Assembly (NCBI GenBank): GCA_019787685.1
Contig: JAHNUO010000040.1
Coordinates: 62,001-126,000 of the forward strand
DNA from: Chiua virens
Lineage: Eukaryota; Basidiomycota; Agaricomycetes; Boletales; Boletaceae
Length of the DNA: 64,000 bases
Reading direction: 5' to 3'
Numbering within the stretch: the stretch's first letter is position 1; every line of letters starts with the position of its first letter. Positions 15,930 to 29,298 of this stretch are shown here, in pieces. The notes below the pieces were generated by a model. The model saw nothing but the letters and a program-made list of their open reading frames with translations, did no database searches and was not told the DNA's origin. Made by a program: the position numbers and the translations under genes.

Positions 15930-17194
15930 ATGGCTGAGTATGGCCCACAACCATTGCACTCGTCCCAGCTTCTGGATCAGTACACCATGGGATTCGAGGG
16001 TGATATGTTGAGCTATATACTCTACGGTAAGAGCTCGACTTTGTTCTTCCCTGTTGCTCACTCATGCCTCCTCGTAGGCGTCTATGTCATCATCGCAGGC
16101 GCGAGTTTGCCCCTCCTTCGCAGAAAGAGATCCAGGATCTTCTTGTCGTTCACCGTCTTCCAGCTCACGATAACGACCTTGTATATTGCCATGTTACTCT
16201 ATAGTGGTCCAGCACAACTTTTGGCGATATTTGGTTTATTCAGTGCAAATGGCCCCGATTCATTATCACCCTGGAATGTCCGCGTAGTTAACGCTTTATT
16301 CCTCGTCAATACCCTGGCTTCTGATGGTTTTATCGTGCGTACTCTCATCTCCATCTTTCCACCCTCATACACAATACTCAACCGAGAATTAGCTCTATCG
16401 CTGCTATGTCGTCTGCAGTAGTAACAAGTCTGTAGTTGCACTTCCCACCCTGACATACGTCGCCACCGTTGGCGCCTCCATCGCCTGGCTTGTGGTCGAC
16501 TCTATACCTCGCGCTGTCTACAATGGACAAGGCGTCCAAGTCGCTGGCACCGCCGCCTTGTCATGTTCAGTGGCAATGAATATTACCACGTCTGTGGTTG
16601 TTTCCGCACGTCTCTTGTTCTACCGACGCACCATTTCTCAGGCGGTGGGATCGCAGCAAGGCCAGTTCTACCTCAGTTATATGGCCATGATGCTCGAAAG
16701 CACGATGTTGTATACCGTGTTTTCAACCACTGCGTTGATTTTTTTCGCGATCAATAGTCCGCTCTTCAACGTCTTTTTCCCCGTGTTAGGCATCGTCCAG
16801 GTGGGTATCGCTCACTTGCGGTCATCGCGGAGGGTGACTTGCTGACGCTTTCATACGCGTGATGGGTTCTCAGGCCATTTCGCCTTCGTTGATCGTCTAC
16901 CGTATCGCGCGGGGGTTCTCGGTTAAGACGGACGGTCATGGGAATAACACGGTGGACACGTTACGTTTCGCATCTGATTCACAACCTCTACCTTTGCGTG
17001 CCTATGCGCATAGCGCGTCGGATGTCTCCGGGACCATGCAAGTTTCCTTGGGGTGCGCCAGGTCGGACCTGGAGGGATCTAATTCATTTATGCACGAATT
17101 CAAACCGGAGCAGCTCCTGGATCTCGTCCCGTCCATGAGTGTGTATATCGACTATCAACCACAGGAAGAACACTCCATTGGGTCTTATCACTGA
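15930..17194 (+). CDS. Seven-helix membrane protein, tandem copy 1
   Basis: Four exons (15930-16026, 16078-16334, 16393-16800, 16874-17194) encode 360 residues. The N-terminal part is short and outside the membrane. About seven hydrophobic helices follow, for example VYVIIAGASLPLL, FQLTITTLYIAMLLYSG, ALPTLTYVATVGASIAWLVV, LSCSVAMNITTSVVVSARLL and ALIFFAINSPLFNVFFPVLG. A polar tail of about 90 residues comes last. The layout matches a large, uncharacterised group of seven-helix proteins common in Agaricomycetes. There is no DRY or retinal-lysine signature that would let me call a receptor or rhodopsin. Intron positions are the same as in the copy at 18073. The tail is longer here and ends in PQEEHSIGSYH. 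Confidence 0.82.
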
Positions 17195-18072
17195 CTTTCG
17201 TTTCAGTTCTTACCGTTACGATCGACAGACTTCATATATACCATATAGACAAGAACAATTCTTTGTTTCACATCTTGATCACAATTTTTCACGCCCAAGA
17301 GCGAAAAACAGGGTTAAAGAAGGGAGGGGGGGGGAATGGCATCTTAATTTATACAGTTATCTACGCACATCTACTGTATTACTATCCACACCATGCAATT
17401 GAGCAATGTTCCCACGTTTGTAAAATATAGTATACACGCACTCAGTGGTGTTATGCGGATCCTAGATCCACTGACGTATACTGTTAATATCAATCACGAT
17501 CACGAATCATGACGGTAGTTGTTCAGTGCACAGCTGGCGGAAGTTCAAGGTCATGCATCAGAATCGTCGCAACTCAAATGTTTACTTATCAATTGAATTA
17601 CTAATTACGTATATACCATGTCACCATGAGTCCATGATGCGAATTTCGGTGCCGGAAAAAATTGCACCCTAAGAAAATGCCGGTGCCTGAACGTTCAACG
17701 TTTGAACAGCCTGAGACGAAGCTTCGTTGCATTGAAGTTGCGCTCAAGTTGGACGAGACGCACGGGCATTATGTAACGAGTTGGAGTTTCAAAATATTTG
17801 GCACGCTCGGAGGTGTAGATGTGTGACTCAACGGGTTACGGAGGATGGCGACTCAATGAGCGCATCATGATGAACAAAACCCTGGCGGGATGAAAGAACG
17901 GCCTGCTCGAGGGGGATAAAGCCTGGACCCCATTGGCACCCCGTGAGACTCGCCGCAGCTTGGACACCTCGGAGGTACTATATGGTATACCCACTCGATT
18001 CTCTTTACTAATATATATTCTGTTGCATTTCTGATCCACTTAGACTCGGGATTATCTCCTTACAATCACAAA
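17195..18072. other. Spacer between the tandem membrane-protein genes
   Basis: No gene is supported. The stretch includes a run of G (GAGGGGGGGGGAATGG near 17325) and AT-rich segments. The last part should be the promoter of copy 2. Confidence 0.5.
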
Positions 18073-19241
18073 ATGTCTGGGAACGACACCCTATCCTCGT
18101 ACTCACCTCAGCTCTCGATCGAGTACACCGTTGGATTCATGTCCTATGCATTGAGTTGTATCCTCTATGGTACTATTTCCATGCTTCCTTGCTTTCCATG
18201 ACTCACTTGCGCGCCGTTAATAGGCATTTATATCACCATTGCAATGGCAAACTTGTCCCTACTTCGAGAAAGTGGATTCAGAATCCTCATGTCATTCACC
18301 ATTTTCCAACTTGTGGTCGCTACGTTTTATGTGGCCATCTTGTTGTACAGCGGACCAACACAACTTTTGTCAATATTCGGGCTATTTAACAGCAACAACA
18401 TTGATGCATTATCACCCTGGAATGACGTCGCCCGCGGCGCTTCATTCCTCATCAATACCTGGGCTTCAGATGCTTTTCTCGTGCGTACCTTCTTCATCAT
18501 CCGTCTATTCGCATACATGAGATACTGAGTAGAGTGTCAGCTCTATCGATGCCATGTCGTATGGAGAGGCAACAAGTATGCGGTTGCCCTTCCAGCATTG
18601 ATATATCTCACCACCATCGGCGCTTCCATCGCCTGGCTCACTTTCGGCGCCACCCCCGGCGCCGTCCACAACACGCCAGGCAATAAATTCGGCGGAATCG
18701 CCGTTTTTTCGTGTTCCGTCGCGATGAACGTCACCGCGTCCGTGCTCATCTCCGGACGTCTTTTGTACTACCGGCGGGCCATCTCACAAGCGGCTGGGTC
18801 ACAGCAGGGTCGTTTTTACCTCAGTTATCTCACCATGACTCTCGAGAGCGCGATGATATATACCGTATTTGTTATCATCACGCTGATCTTGTTCACGATC
18901 AACAGTCCGCTCCTCAATATCTTTTTCGCTGACTTGGGTGTCGTTCAGGTGGGCGTCGGTCACCTGGTTACTCAGGCTGTGGAGGGTTGATTGCTGATGT
19001 TTTGTGCCTGACTCTTTGGTTGCAGGTCATCGCACCTTCGCTGATCGTGTATCGTATCGCGCGTGGAATCTCGTTCGAGACGGACGGTCATGAGAATAGG
19101 GTGGTGAGTACGATGTATTTCGCACCCGGGCCTGTGCACGGACAGGCGCGCGACGTGTCAAATGTCTCCGGGACCATAAAAACCTTGCTTGCGCGCAGCA
19201 TCAAGTCACGTATAGAAGAATCCCGCTCGTTTATCGAATAA
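18073..19241 (+). CDS. Seven-helix membrane protein, tandem copy 2
   Basis: Four exons (18073-18169, 18224-18480, 18541-18948, 19026-19241) give 325 residues. The first three exons have exactly the same lengths as in copy 1 (97, 257 and 408 bases), which shows a tandem duplication. Shared landmarks include LYRC at the start of exon 3, GASIAWL, SCSVAMN, the loop SAGSQQG-type sequence AGSQQGRFYLSY, and IAPSLIVYRIARG after the last helix. The cytoplasmic tail is about 35 residues shorter than in copy 1 and has a different end, so the two copies may differ in regulation or partner. Function is unknown. Confidence 0.82.
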
Positions 19242-20678
19242 TCTCAAAAGGAGTGGGTCTAGACCTCGTTTCCGAGTGTACCAGTACGCATCGGCGACCC
19301 TCAAGAGGGTAAAATAGAAAAATACCCTCATTTCATCACTTCCGTGCGTCTCTCATGATCATGATCAACGGGATTCGTTCGTTCAATGCGCACACGGACG
19401 TTTCGGAACTGTTAGTATCTTATTTTACGTGTTGATGATCATGATCGTTTATCACGTAGAAGGAAGCAAAGACATTTCTACTGTGCTGTCTTACGCCGCG
19501 ATTGACCGAGTGATACCAATCAGTTGAACGTCCAGCACGTTCACCAACGTACTGTACATCGCCAAATGCGTACGGATCCAGTCTCGAGCAGATGTCTTCA
19601 CTATTCATCCAAACTTTTCACAACGCCGATTATCTGGAAGCGTGGCGTTTGGGGGCGTCTTGGCCACAGTTTCTCGCCGCATGTCCTCTCCATTTTCAGT
19701 GAGTCCCTTGAAACTCTGACACGCACGCTCCCTGCCCTTTCTCCTCGACCGCTTTCCGCTGCTGGTCTCCTTGAACGTCAGACAAATACACGTTGCGCCC
19801 TTCTCTATGCATCTGAGTAAATTGGATGTTTGAGGATTTAGCTACGGGACTCTGTTGCGACGGATCCCGTCTTGGTTGTGGCAAATTATATAATCGCAAC
19901 TAACTTGAGACTGTAGCATAAGCACTGAGACAGTTGTCGGACTTGCGCGGTGGCACCAGGGGCCGAGTAGATGGGGTGGGGTGTATGTAAACTATTGTTC
20001 CAACTCCGATCGGCCAACACTTGACCATGAGTCCTGCCAAATCGGATTGCCAGAGGGCTCGCCGACCTTATCCTTTCGAGATCTTTGCGTTTTAGCATTG
20101 ACAGGATACGTTCCTGATTGCAGTTGGAGGTTGTCGCTGGAGTATATGCTGTTCGGATTCCGGGCTGCCCTTGGCGTGGGGCTATCGGCGTCTGACCAGA
20201 TTGGTGGATGGTATACCCGGTGAAATCGGTGAGGTAAAAGAAGATGATGTGGATATTGCACATAGATAGTCTAAGCGATGACTGATCTGGGTATGAGTCA
20301 CGATCGAGGTTAGAATGTCGAGAAGGGGGGAACGTGTCAGAATGAATAGGGGAGGGAGGAGTCAAGATGGGATTGATATGAAGTGTAGTGGTGAAAATGA
20401 GGCTGGAACGTGGACTACTTACATAAACGACCGTGACCTCGCCATCGATCTGAGATCACTAACGCATGACTGGGTGAACTGCGTCAACGACTGCACTCGT
20501 CGTCTCAGAGACTATATTCTATACAAAGCCGAGAAACGGGGAAGATGCCAACCCCAACAGAGGCGAGAGTTGGAATGGCATGATGTGGCTGTGTTGATTT
20601 TCATATCGTGTGAACGTTGGGGCGTGTAGACAAGGTCTGATACCACTTTTCAGAAAATTAAATTATTAGGTCATTTAG
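19242..20678. other. Intergenic, no gene identified
   Basis: Only short frames without recognisable motifs are present. Two related palindromic stretches built on ATGATCATGATC occur at about 19355-19369 and 19433-19446, in or near the 3' region of the membrane-protein gene. No function is assigned. Confidence 0.45.
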
Positions 20679-20685
20679 ATATAAA
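20679..20685 (+). promoter_or_regulatory. Possible TATA box of ATP-citrate lyase
   Basis: ATATAAA lies about 40 bases before the chosen start codon at 20724. If it acts as a TATA box, transcription would begin after the out-of-frame ATG at 20693, which would explain how that ATG is avoided. Confidence 0.4.
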
Positions 20686-20723
20686 GCCGCCCATGTCTCT
20701 CCATTCTCTGTCTTTCCTCCACC

Positions 20724-23700
20724 ATGTCTTCCAAAGGTTCGTCCCCTCTCGTCCCCTCTCGTCCCCTTCCTCATTGTCCCCACAGCTATCCGCGAGTACG
20801 ACGCCAAGCTCTTGCTTGCCTACTGGCTCGAACGCGCACCCGCCGCGCATACAAACTTTGATCACCCCAAGAAATCCCCGCTCGTCTTCCCCACTCCAAA
20901 AGTCGCCCAGATCCAGTGGGATCCCGAGTCTGGTGCTATCACACCCGACAACTACCTCCCCGCATGGGTGCAAACGACCAAACTCGTCGCAAAGCCAGAT
21001 CAGCTCATCAAGCGTCGTGGTAAAGCCGGCCTTCTTGCCCTGAACAAAGACTGGAAGGACGTGAAGCAATGGGTCCTCGACAGGGCTGGAAAACCTCAAA
21101 AGGTGCGTCGATCTTCAGCCCCAATGTAATCGCGAAGCAAGCTCTTCCTCTCTTCACATTGTCACGTAACCCTTGTACAATTTCACATATTCACACTCCC
21201 CTTGCAGGTGGAATCTGTCACCGGCACGCTCAACACGTTCATCGTTGAGCCTTTCTTGCCCCATCCCCAATCCGCAGAGGCATACATCTGCATCACTTCT
21301 TCCCGTCTTTCCGACACTATCCTCTTCTCACCCACCGGAGGTGTCGATGTCGGTGATGTCGATGCACATGCTTCCCGCTTAGAAGTTCCAGTAGACGTAA
21401 AACTCTTCCCGTCCCGTGAAAATGTCACGTCCCTTGTCGGCCCATCCTTCACTGGGAAGCGCAAGGATGCTTTGGTAGACTTTATCATGCGGCTTTACAG
21501 CGTGTATGCGGATCTGCACTTTGCTTACCTTGAGATCAACCCTCTCGTCGTCCTCGATGACGGTAGCATCCACTACCTCGACATGGCTGCCAAACTCGAC
21601 CAGACCGCGGAGTTTATTTGTGGGCCGAAGTGGGCCATTGCGAGAGACCTCAGCGTCTATGATAGTGCTGCTACTCAGGCCGCCAAGGGTTCCAAAGTCG
21701 GTGCCGACCGTGGTCCACCTATGGTCTGGCCTGCTCCTTTTGGACGAGATCTCACAAAGGAGGAAGGCAAGTATCAGTTTTACCCCGTTGGATCACCGAT
21801 TCTTACCATGAGCGATAGCATACATTCAGAAATTGGATGCTTCCACCGGTGCTTCACTGAAACTCACTGTATTGAACGCTAATGCCCGCATTTGGACCAT
21901 GGTTGCAGGCGGTGGTGCCTCTGTCGTGTACGCGGACGCTATCGCAGCTGCTGGTTTCGCACACGAGCTCGCCAACTACGGGGAGTACAGTGGTGCACCA
22001 TCAGAAGGTCAAACATACGAGTACGCAAAGACAATCAGTGAGTTCGATATCGTTAGCACGTAATACCATCCCTTCTGAAATTTCAACTAGTTGATCTGAT
22101 TACACGCCCACCACCCCGTTCGGAAGGCAAGATCCTTATCATTGGAGGCGGTATCGCCAACTTCACAAACGTCGCCGCAACCTTCAAGGGTATTATCAGG
22201 GCATTGGAAGGTGCCAAAGCTGGTTTGATTGCACATGGAGTGAGTCTCGTTGCTTTGTGATACTACTTCAAAAACAAAGTGATACTGTTTCTCTGCAGGT
22301 CAAGATCTATGTTCGTCGTGGTGGACCTAACTGGCAAGAGGGCCTGAAGGCTATGAGATTACTTGGTGCGTTTTGCTGCCATTCGTTGGGTGGCTTTGAA
22401 GCTCAGCACTTACCCGTAGGTGAATCCCTTGGCGTGCCCATCCGTGTATTTGGGCCCGACACCCATATCACCGAAATTGTACCCCTCGCCCTTGGCATCA
22501 AACCCACCAAGGCTGCACCTGTTTCGATTGCAGCTACCGCGCCAACTTCCCCTAAGGTTGTTCCTGTGACGCCCTCTTCGGCGGCCGCGCCTACGCCTTC
22601 TGACGTTGGAACCATCCACGCATCTGGTGAACGTACCCAACCCGACGATGTTGTTGTCCGCTTTGACAATGCTCCTACCCAGGACGGTCATGCCGCCACC
22701 AGACCTTCTTACCGACCGTTCGACGCCGAGACTCGCGGTTTCGTCTACGGCCTTCAGCCTCGTGCTATACAGGGTATGCTTGATTTTGACTACTCGTGCA
22801 AGCGTGCCCGCCCTTCTGTTGCTGCGATGATCTATCCGTTCGGCGGACACCACATTCAAAAGTTCTACTGGGGTACCAGGGAAACTCTTTTGCCCGTGTA
22901 CACGTCGCTTTCTGAGGCTGTCAACAAGCACCCTGACGTCGATGTCGTCGTCAACTTTGCGAGTTCACGGAGTGTGTACAGCAGTACTCTCGAATGTCTC
23001 GAGTTTGCGAGCATCCGTGCCATCGCATTGATTGCTGAGGGTGTGCCAGAGCGGCAGGCACGAGAAATCTTGGTCAAGTCCCAGGAGAAGGGTGTCTTGA
23101 TCATCGGTCCTGCGACTGTCGGTGGTATCAAACCCGGTTGTTTTAGAATTGGCAACTCTGGAGGGTGAGCTGTTTCTGTCGTGTCTTATCGAGACTTACA
23201 CATATTTTGCAGTATGATGGACAATATCATCGCTTCCAAACTTTATCGCCCTGGTTCTGTTGGTTACGTTTCGAAGTCCGGAGGGATGTCGAACGAGCTC
23301 AACAACATCCTTTCCCTCGTGACCAATGGTACCTATGAGGGTATTGCCATCGGCGGTGACCGCTATCCCGGTAGCACCTTCATCGACCACCTTTTGCGTT
23401 ACGAAGATGACCCGGCATGCAAGATGCTTGTTCTTCTCGGCGAAGTTGGTGGCGTTGAAGAGTACCGTGTCATTGAGGCTGTAAAATCTGGGCGTATCAA
23501 GAAGCCTATTGTCGCCTGGGCCATCGGTACTTGTGCCAAAATGTTTACGACCGAGGTGCAGTTTGGTCATGCAGGTTCCATGGCCAACAGTGATGCAGAG
23601 ACAGCGGAGGCGAAGAACCGTGCGATGAGAGCTGCTGGTTTCACCGTTCCAGACACATTCGAATTGCTTCCTGATGTTTTGAAGGAGACATACGAAAAGC

Positions 23701-24791
23701 TCGTCTCCAGCGGTACTATCGTTCCTCAGAAGGAAGTCGAACCACCTGTGATCCCCATGGATTATAAGTGGGCTCAAGAGCTTGGCCTAATCCGAAAGCC
23801 TGCCGCATTCATTTCTACCATCTCGGACGAACGAGGCCAAGAATTGCTGTACGCCGGCATGCGTATTTCAGACGTATTCAAAGAAGACATCGGCTTGGGT
23901 GGTGTTGTTTCGCTGCTCTGGTTTAAGCGTCGCTTGCCTCCATACGCTGCGAAATTCATCGAGATGGTCTTGATGTTGACTGCGGACCACGGTCCCGCAG
24001 TCAGCGGTGCCATGAACACGATTGTCGCCACTCGTGCGGGCAAGGACCTGATCAGTAGCCTTGCATCTGGTCTGTTGACGATTGGTAGTCGATTTGGAGG
24101 GGCATTGGATGAGGCTGCTTCGATGTTTTCGGGCGCGCGGGATAGAGGATTGACTCCGAGAGAGTTTGTGGACGAAAGCAGAAAAGCAAACAAGCTGAGT
24201 GAGTGACCCTTACATTCCTCATGAGTCGTGGAGACAACTAACCTCGTTCTCCCTAGTTTCTGGTATTGGTCACAAGATCAAATCCGTCAATAATCCCGAT
24301 CAGCGTGTTGAACTCGTCAAGGAATATGTTTGCAAGCATTTCCCCTCTCACTCGTTGCTTGACTACGCGTTGGCTGTTGAGAAAGTGACAACTACGAAGA
24401 AAGATACCGTAGGTCTTCTCTCGCGATGGCTTGTGGCAGGTGGAAAACAAACATTCTGATATATTTTTCCCAGTTGATCCTGAACGTTGATGGTTGTATT
24501 GCTGTCTGCTTCGTTGATCTGCTTCGAGACTCTGGTGCGTTCACGCCCGAGGAGGCGGATGAGTATATCAAGGTTTGTGCTCGTTTCCATGGAGTGATCT
24601 GTTGGGATTTAATGTCGTTCCAGATCGGTACGCTCAATGGCTTATTTGTGCTTGGCCGTTCGATTGGTTTCATCGGACACCACCTCGACCAAAAGAGATT
24701 GCGTGCGACGCTGTATAGGCACCCTGCTGACGACATCTTCATCAATATGGCCGATTTGTCGCAACCCAGGGTGCTGGGAAGAGTGGCATGA
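20724..24791 (+). CDS. ACL1: ATP-citrate lyase, single-chain fused form
   Basis: Eleven exons (20724-20736, 20786-21102, 21208-21766, 21819-22037, 22091-22239, 22299-22365, 22420-23164, 23213-24198, 24257-24408, 24474-24572, 24624-24791) encode 1157 residues. The enzyme makes cytosolic acetyl-CoA and oxaloacetate from citrate, CoA and ATP, feeding lipid and sterol synthesis. The ATP-grasp-like N-terminal half begins [18 protein letters not shown] and includes [13 protein letters not shown] low-complexity Ala/Pro/Ser linker follows (about residues 500-545). The C-terminal half carries the phosphohistidine loop FGHAGSMA, with the catalytic His near residue 809, and the citrate-synthase-like domain. 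The first exon is only 13 bases. The third intron is GC-AG (donor GCAAGT at 21767); that splice gives KEEAYIQKLD, the conserved sequence. The fused form fits a basidiomycete. Confidence 0.96.
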
Positions 24792-25355
24792 AGGTGGAGT
24801 GTTCGACGTAAGTGTCGTCAACGGCTTTAATGGGAAAGCGAGAACTGTAAATTCCGTTTAATACCCGCAGTTTCTCCCGCATCTGTTTTTTCTTTGTCTA
24901 CGTTGTCATCACTGTTCTTTGTCATTCACGAAAATTGCGGTCACAATGTTGATTCGGAGTAGCACATGGTATGTTTAGATTGTAATGATGATGGCATTCA
25001 TGTTTGCACGTCTGAAAGGAGCGATGCGGCAAAGTCGCGTCCAGTCACGAATTGCAGAATCGTCATCCACCTTTGGTCGTCTACTCTGATTGCGTGGTCA
25101 AATAATACATCCTCGAAGTAGGGGTACATACAGATTCCGAAGCATTATCAGGTCCTATTCTTGATTTCATCTCCACGTAATACGTGCCAGATATAGCCGT
25201 AACTGCCTTGCATCTGTTCAAGTTTGTCTGTCGGCTTGGAATTGGGAAATGACATCCATTCTGGTATGGCAACCTCTACATCGCGTCCGTTGTCTCGTAC
25301 AGCCGAATCATCATGTCCTCGGATCGTCGACATCGTTCAGCTCGTATGATAGCCA
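24792..25355. other. Convergent intergenic region
   Basis: The lyase and the decarboxylase converge here. No gene is seen; the stretch should hold both 3' untranslated regions. Confidence 0.5.
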
Positions 25356-27505
25356 TCAAGCCCCTCCGTCCCTTTCTTCCGCGCTGTCCTTTTCACGATC
25401 ATCCCACCCGGCGAGCGTGTTCTCCGCCTCTTCACACAACACGTCAAACGTCTCGAGGATATGTCTTTCCTCGGTCCGTGCCGCCCCGACAGCACAGCGG
25501 ATACAAATCATGCCGTTCAGATCGGTCCGGGTGAACGCGACGTCGTGACGTGCGGACAGGCGCGCGTAGAACACGAGATTGAGCGCGTTGAGTTGTGCGA
25601 GGGTCAGGGTTTGTGAGGGTGGCTCGAGGCGGAAGACAGTCAGAGAGAGACAAGGCGGGGTGACGAGGTTGAAATGGGTGGCTCGTTTGATGAGGGAGAC
25701 GAAGGTGTCGTTGTGTTGGATGGTCTGTAGCCGTGGTGCAGGCAAGCGCGTTGGGGGTATGTCAAGTTAGCCCAGAGGGGTGGGGTGAGGTAAAGAAAGG
25801 TACTCGCCTGGCGGATGTACTTTTGGAACCCTTGTACGCCGTAGGACCTCAGGACGAACCAGAGCTTGAGCGCGCGGAACCGACGTCCCAGACCTAAGTG
25901 CCAGTTACGGTAGTCGATGACAGTCCCTGAGGGAAACAGGTGGATGTTGAGGTGCGTTGGAACGAAAGGGCTCTAGGACGCGTATGAACATACCTGCGTC
26001 GCCCTGCTTCGATCTCAGAAACTCGGGGGTCACATCCAACGCATCCGTCAAATGTTTGCGGTCCCGAACCCACAAAGTGGAACAGTCAAAGTTAACGAGC
26101 CCCCACTGCGAATGTGGATGGAATTCAGAATATGTCCGTCAAAAATGGGACAAAGGCAGACATACCTTGTGGAAGTTGGTGCAAAATGAATCCGCGTACT
26201 TGTTGATGTCATCGAGCAAGCAAAGAGCTCTGTACTCGGGACACGACATGGCCACGCCCGCCCATGCGGCGTCGACGTGGAGCCATAACCAAGGCGTAGC
26301 AGCGACTAGAGCACCCGAGGCTTCTCAGCGTATGCATTTCTCAACACGACATCGACTGACCGATGTCTCCAATTTCTTCGAGGTGATCGATCGCACCTGA
26401 GGAAGTAGTACCCACCGTGGCAACTAGAATATCCGTTGTCAGCGAAAACAACCGACTTCGCGCCAGGTTAACATACGGAGAATGAACGGATGCAGGCCAG
26501 CACGCGAGTCTTCTTCCAGCGTGCTCTTAAGCGTCGCTCCTCGGAGGGCGTAGTGGTCCTCGGCAGTGACTTCAAGCGCGCGTACGTTCAAACCTAATAC
26601 CAAGCCTGCCTTTTTCCCCAGGGAGTGGGTCTGCGTTGTCGTATACAGCACCAACTTTTCGGCAGGCACATCAGGGTGCTGGCGGATATATCGCGAACGT
26701 GCCGCGACAGTAGCGACCAGCGCCGCATCGGATGCAGTTGTCTGTTTGAAACACATGCGACACGCGTGAGAGTTCAGATAAACAAGAAAGCAAACAAAAA
26801 GTGGATGATGACCTGGATGACGCCCCCTCCTACTTCGGAGGTATTGTAGAAGGCAGCATCGAGGCCGATCATTTTGGCGGCCCAATCCATGACGATTGCC
26901 TCTAGTTCCGTGCATGCTGGGCTGGCGGACCACTTGGAGACATTATCAGTTAGACAAACCATCGAGGCTGAGAGGAAACTAAAGACGAAGCTCACATTGA
27001 ATCCAGGGTTGGGTCCGATACCGTTTGCATAGAGGTCTCCGAGGATAGATTCAAAGGTGCTGGCGGTGGGAAAATAGGCAAAGAAGCGTGGGTGTTGCCA
27101 ATGCACCAAACCTTCATTCGTTGTGTTTCAACGGGGACGTTTCAACCATAGAATTCGGACGGGAAGCGGGGGTGAAAGGGGAATACACACCAGGGATGAT
27201 AAGTTTCTGGTAGTCTTGTGTGATCTGGTCGAAGGCTTCGCCGGTCTGAGGTGCAATCGCTATGTGAATTATCGTGAGACCAACGTGTAGAGGGCATGCG
27301 ATGTCCGGGGAGGCCTACAAGGGAGAGCTCGTCGGAGATAACCAGGTTCTACGTAGGGTGAAACAGGCTTGTTTTGGAGGGAATAATAGTAGTCACATAT
27401 GTGATCTATCGCCTGATAGCCTGCGCGACGAAACCTTGTATGTCCACATCAGCGACATTGTACGAAAAAGGTGGAAAAGAGGACAACGAACTCTTCAATA
27501 TCCAT
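25356..27505 (-). CDS. Aromatic-L-amino-acid decarboxylase (PLP group II)
   Basis: Eleven exons on the minus strand (27505-27492, 27434-27319, 27259-27191, 27111-26996, 26932-26813, 26741-26477, 26423-26361, 26305-26166, 26105-25994, 25926-25808, 25724-25356) give 500 residues. The N-terminus MDIEEFRRAGYQAIDHICDY is typical of the family. Conserved parts include LVHWQHPRFFAYFP, HVDAAWAG (Asp binds the pyridine nitrogen of PLP) and NFHKWGLVNFD, with the Schiff-base lysine at residue 301. The enzyme removes CO2 from Trp, Tyr, Phe or DOPA to make amines; the exact substrate cannot be told. Most relatives read NPHKW, so the Phe before HK is a small deviation. The last intron appears to be GC-AG (donor GCGAGT at 25807). 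No targeting signal is seen. Confidence 0.93.
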
Positions 27506-29298
27506 GTTTGGTGAATGCAAGATGTTTGGCAATCGATACTCGATATTTTCGACTGAGTCTCTTGATTGACTTTATTTCAGGTTCCACGTCTAGGACTGGT
27601 GTTAGTAGGTGGGAAGGAACCTGTGACGGAGCACATGTCGAATGAACGCCCACGTATCTGCCAACGATTAGGGTCAGTGAACGTTGGTTAAATTTACAGG
27701 GACCCAATCTCTGTCACCATTGGCGATCACGCGTCATCGGGCGTCAAGCTTGAAGCTTGAAGTCTAAGCTCTTACTCGTGGCAATTTACCACAAAGGCTC
27801 AGTCGGATGTACACGACTTTCTCGTTTGATGACAGCCGTACGGACTCTGTGAGATTGGCAGCTGAGAAGTTGGAGCAAATTTATGTGAACGGGCCGGTTC
27901 CATGAAAGTGTGATGCCACGTGCACTGACCTCGTGTCACACTGTCACTTGTTTTAACCGGCCTGAAGGGGATCGATCACGCGTACGGTCCTCTCTCTCTC
28001 TAAGCCACCTACACAAAAATCGGTTGCTTGTTAGCCGATGCACTCTCAGCTTACTTATTGTAAAGATTCCAGCCGAATTTGGGCACAAGGACAAGGACCG
28101 GGCACGAATCGTCTGCAGAAATTGCACCAGTCTGGGTGGCACGGAGAAGAAAGCGTTGTGGTATGAAGAACGGATCATCTATGCATAGCGATCCATCTCG
28201 GACTCTTTTGATGATGAAACCCGGTCTGATATATGGAGAATTACACCTCCGTAGGGCTCCACACATCCCTGAGCATGTTGCTGGCGGGAAAACAAGAAGA
28301 CAAGAAGTCGAGAATGCTATCTGGCTATGCGTAAAACCGAGAGTTTCGCTGTCTCGACACCGCCGGCTAGTCCATGGTATAATGGGACGGACGCTGTTCG
28401 AGTCACACGAAGACGGTCTTTGCTGACATACGGCTATGAAGCCCACTCGCATCCATTCGGAGTCGTGAAAATCTTGCACCGGAAGATAGGCGAGAAGTAT
28501 CATTCTGACTAACGAAGGCAGGGGCTTATTAATCGGCTGGGAGATGGCCAAAAAGGTGAACAAGCGTGGAAGCAGGCGACCGAATCGCAGGGTGAGCCTC
28601 TTATCGCAATTCGTGTTTGCCAATCTACTTCAGCACCCTGGCAGGATCCATGCGATCTCGAATCCTTCCTTCACATCCTCGCATGGATAACGATAACTTT
28701 GCGTTCCTTACCCGCGAACGATGCCCATCAGTGCTTTCATCGCGCCAATTACTTGATGAATCTTATTGGCCTGAAGTGTTCAGCGAATGGTGGCCTCAGC
28801 AAGTGTAGCACATCGGGAACAGGGCATTATCCATCGCTCCCATTTTATCTTTGGAGGAAAGATACACCACTCCTTCGACTTCTGAAGGCATTGGGTGTGA
28901 GACTGATGAAGATCGGACGAAGACAAACTTCCGTTGAAAGTGGCCATTGATCAATATGATGAGGATATGCGATGTCTACGTTCATCCTCCTGCTCCATGG
29001 GCACGATAGGAGATGCTCTAGACGAGACTGGTGGGTCTGCGGATAGCATATGTGAGAATTCGAGAGAGCTGTCAGGACCCCGCTGCCTCTCTGGGTCTCA
29101 TACTTGATTGGCACTGTCGCTTGCACACATATGTGACATTAGTTTATCTCTGTCACGCACATTGTACGACTTCCTGGTTCCGTTGAAAGTTTTGACCTTG
29201 GTTTGATCAAAGAGAGCAAGGTGTTGATGGACAGGGGCTAAAGTTCCGAATCCGGTTTTGAAAAGTAACATCAAAAATTTCACGCCGGTTGTTGGAAC
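27506..29298. other. Intergenic, no gene identified
   Basis: Open frames up to 190 codons occur (for example 28051-28623, minus) but they overlap others on both strands and show no domain. The stretch contains the promoters of the decarboxylase and of the recycling factor. Confidence 0.45.

Noticed and set aside
20693..21043. Alternative start at 20693 for ATP-citrate lyase
   Set aside because: That frame does not encode lyase sequence. The 13-base first exon at 20724 joined to 20786 gives the conserved N-terminus.
28051..28623. Open frame of 190 codons on the minus strand
   Set aside because: It overlaps open frames on the other strand, has no domain, signal or splice structure, and its composition does not look like protein.
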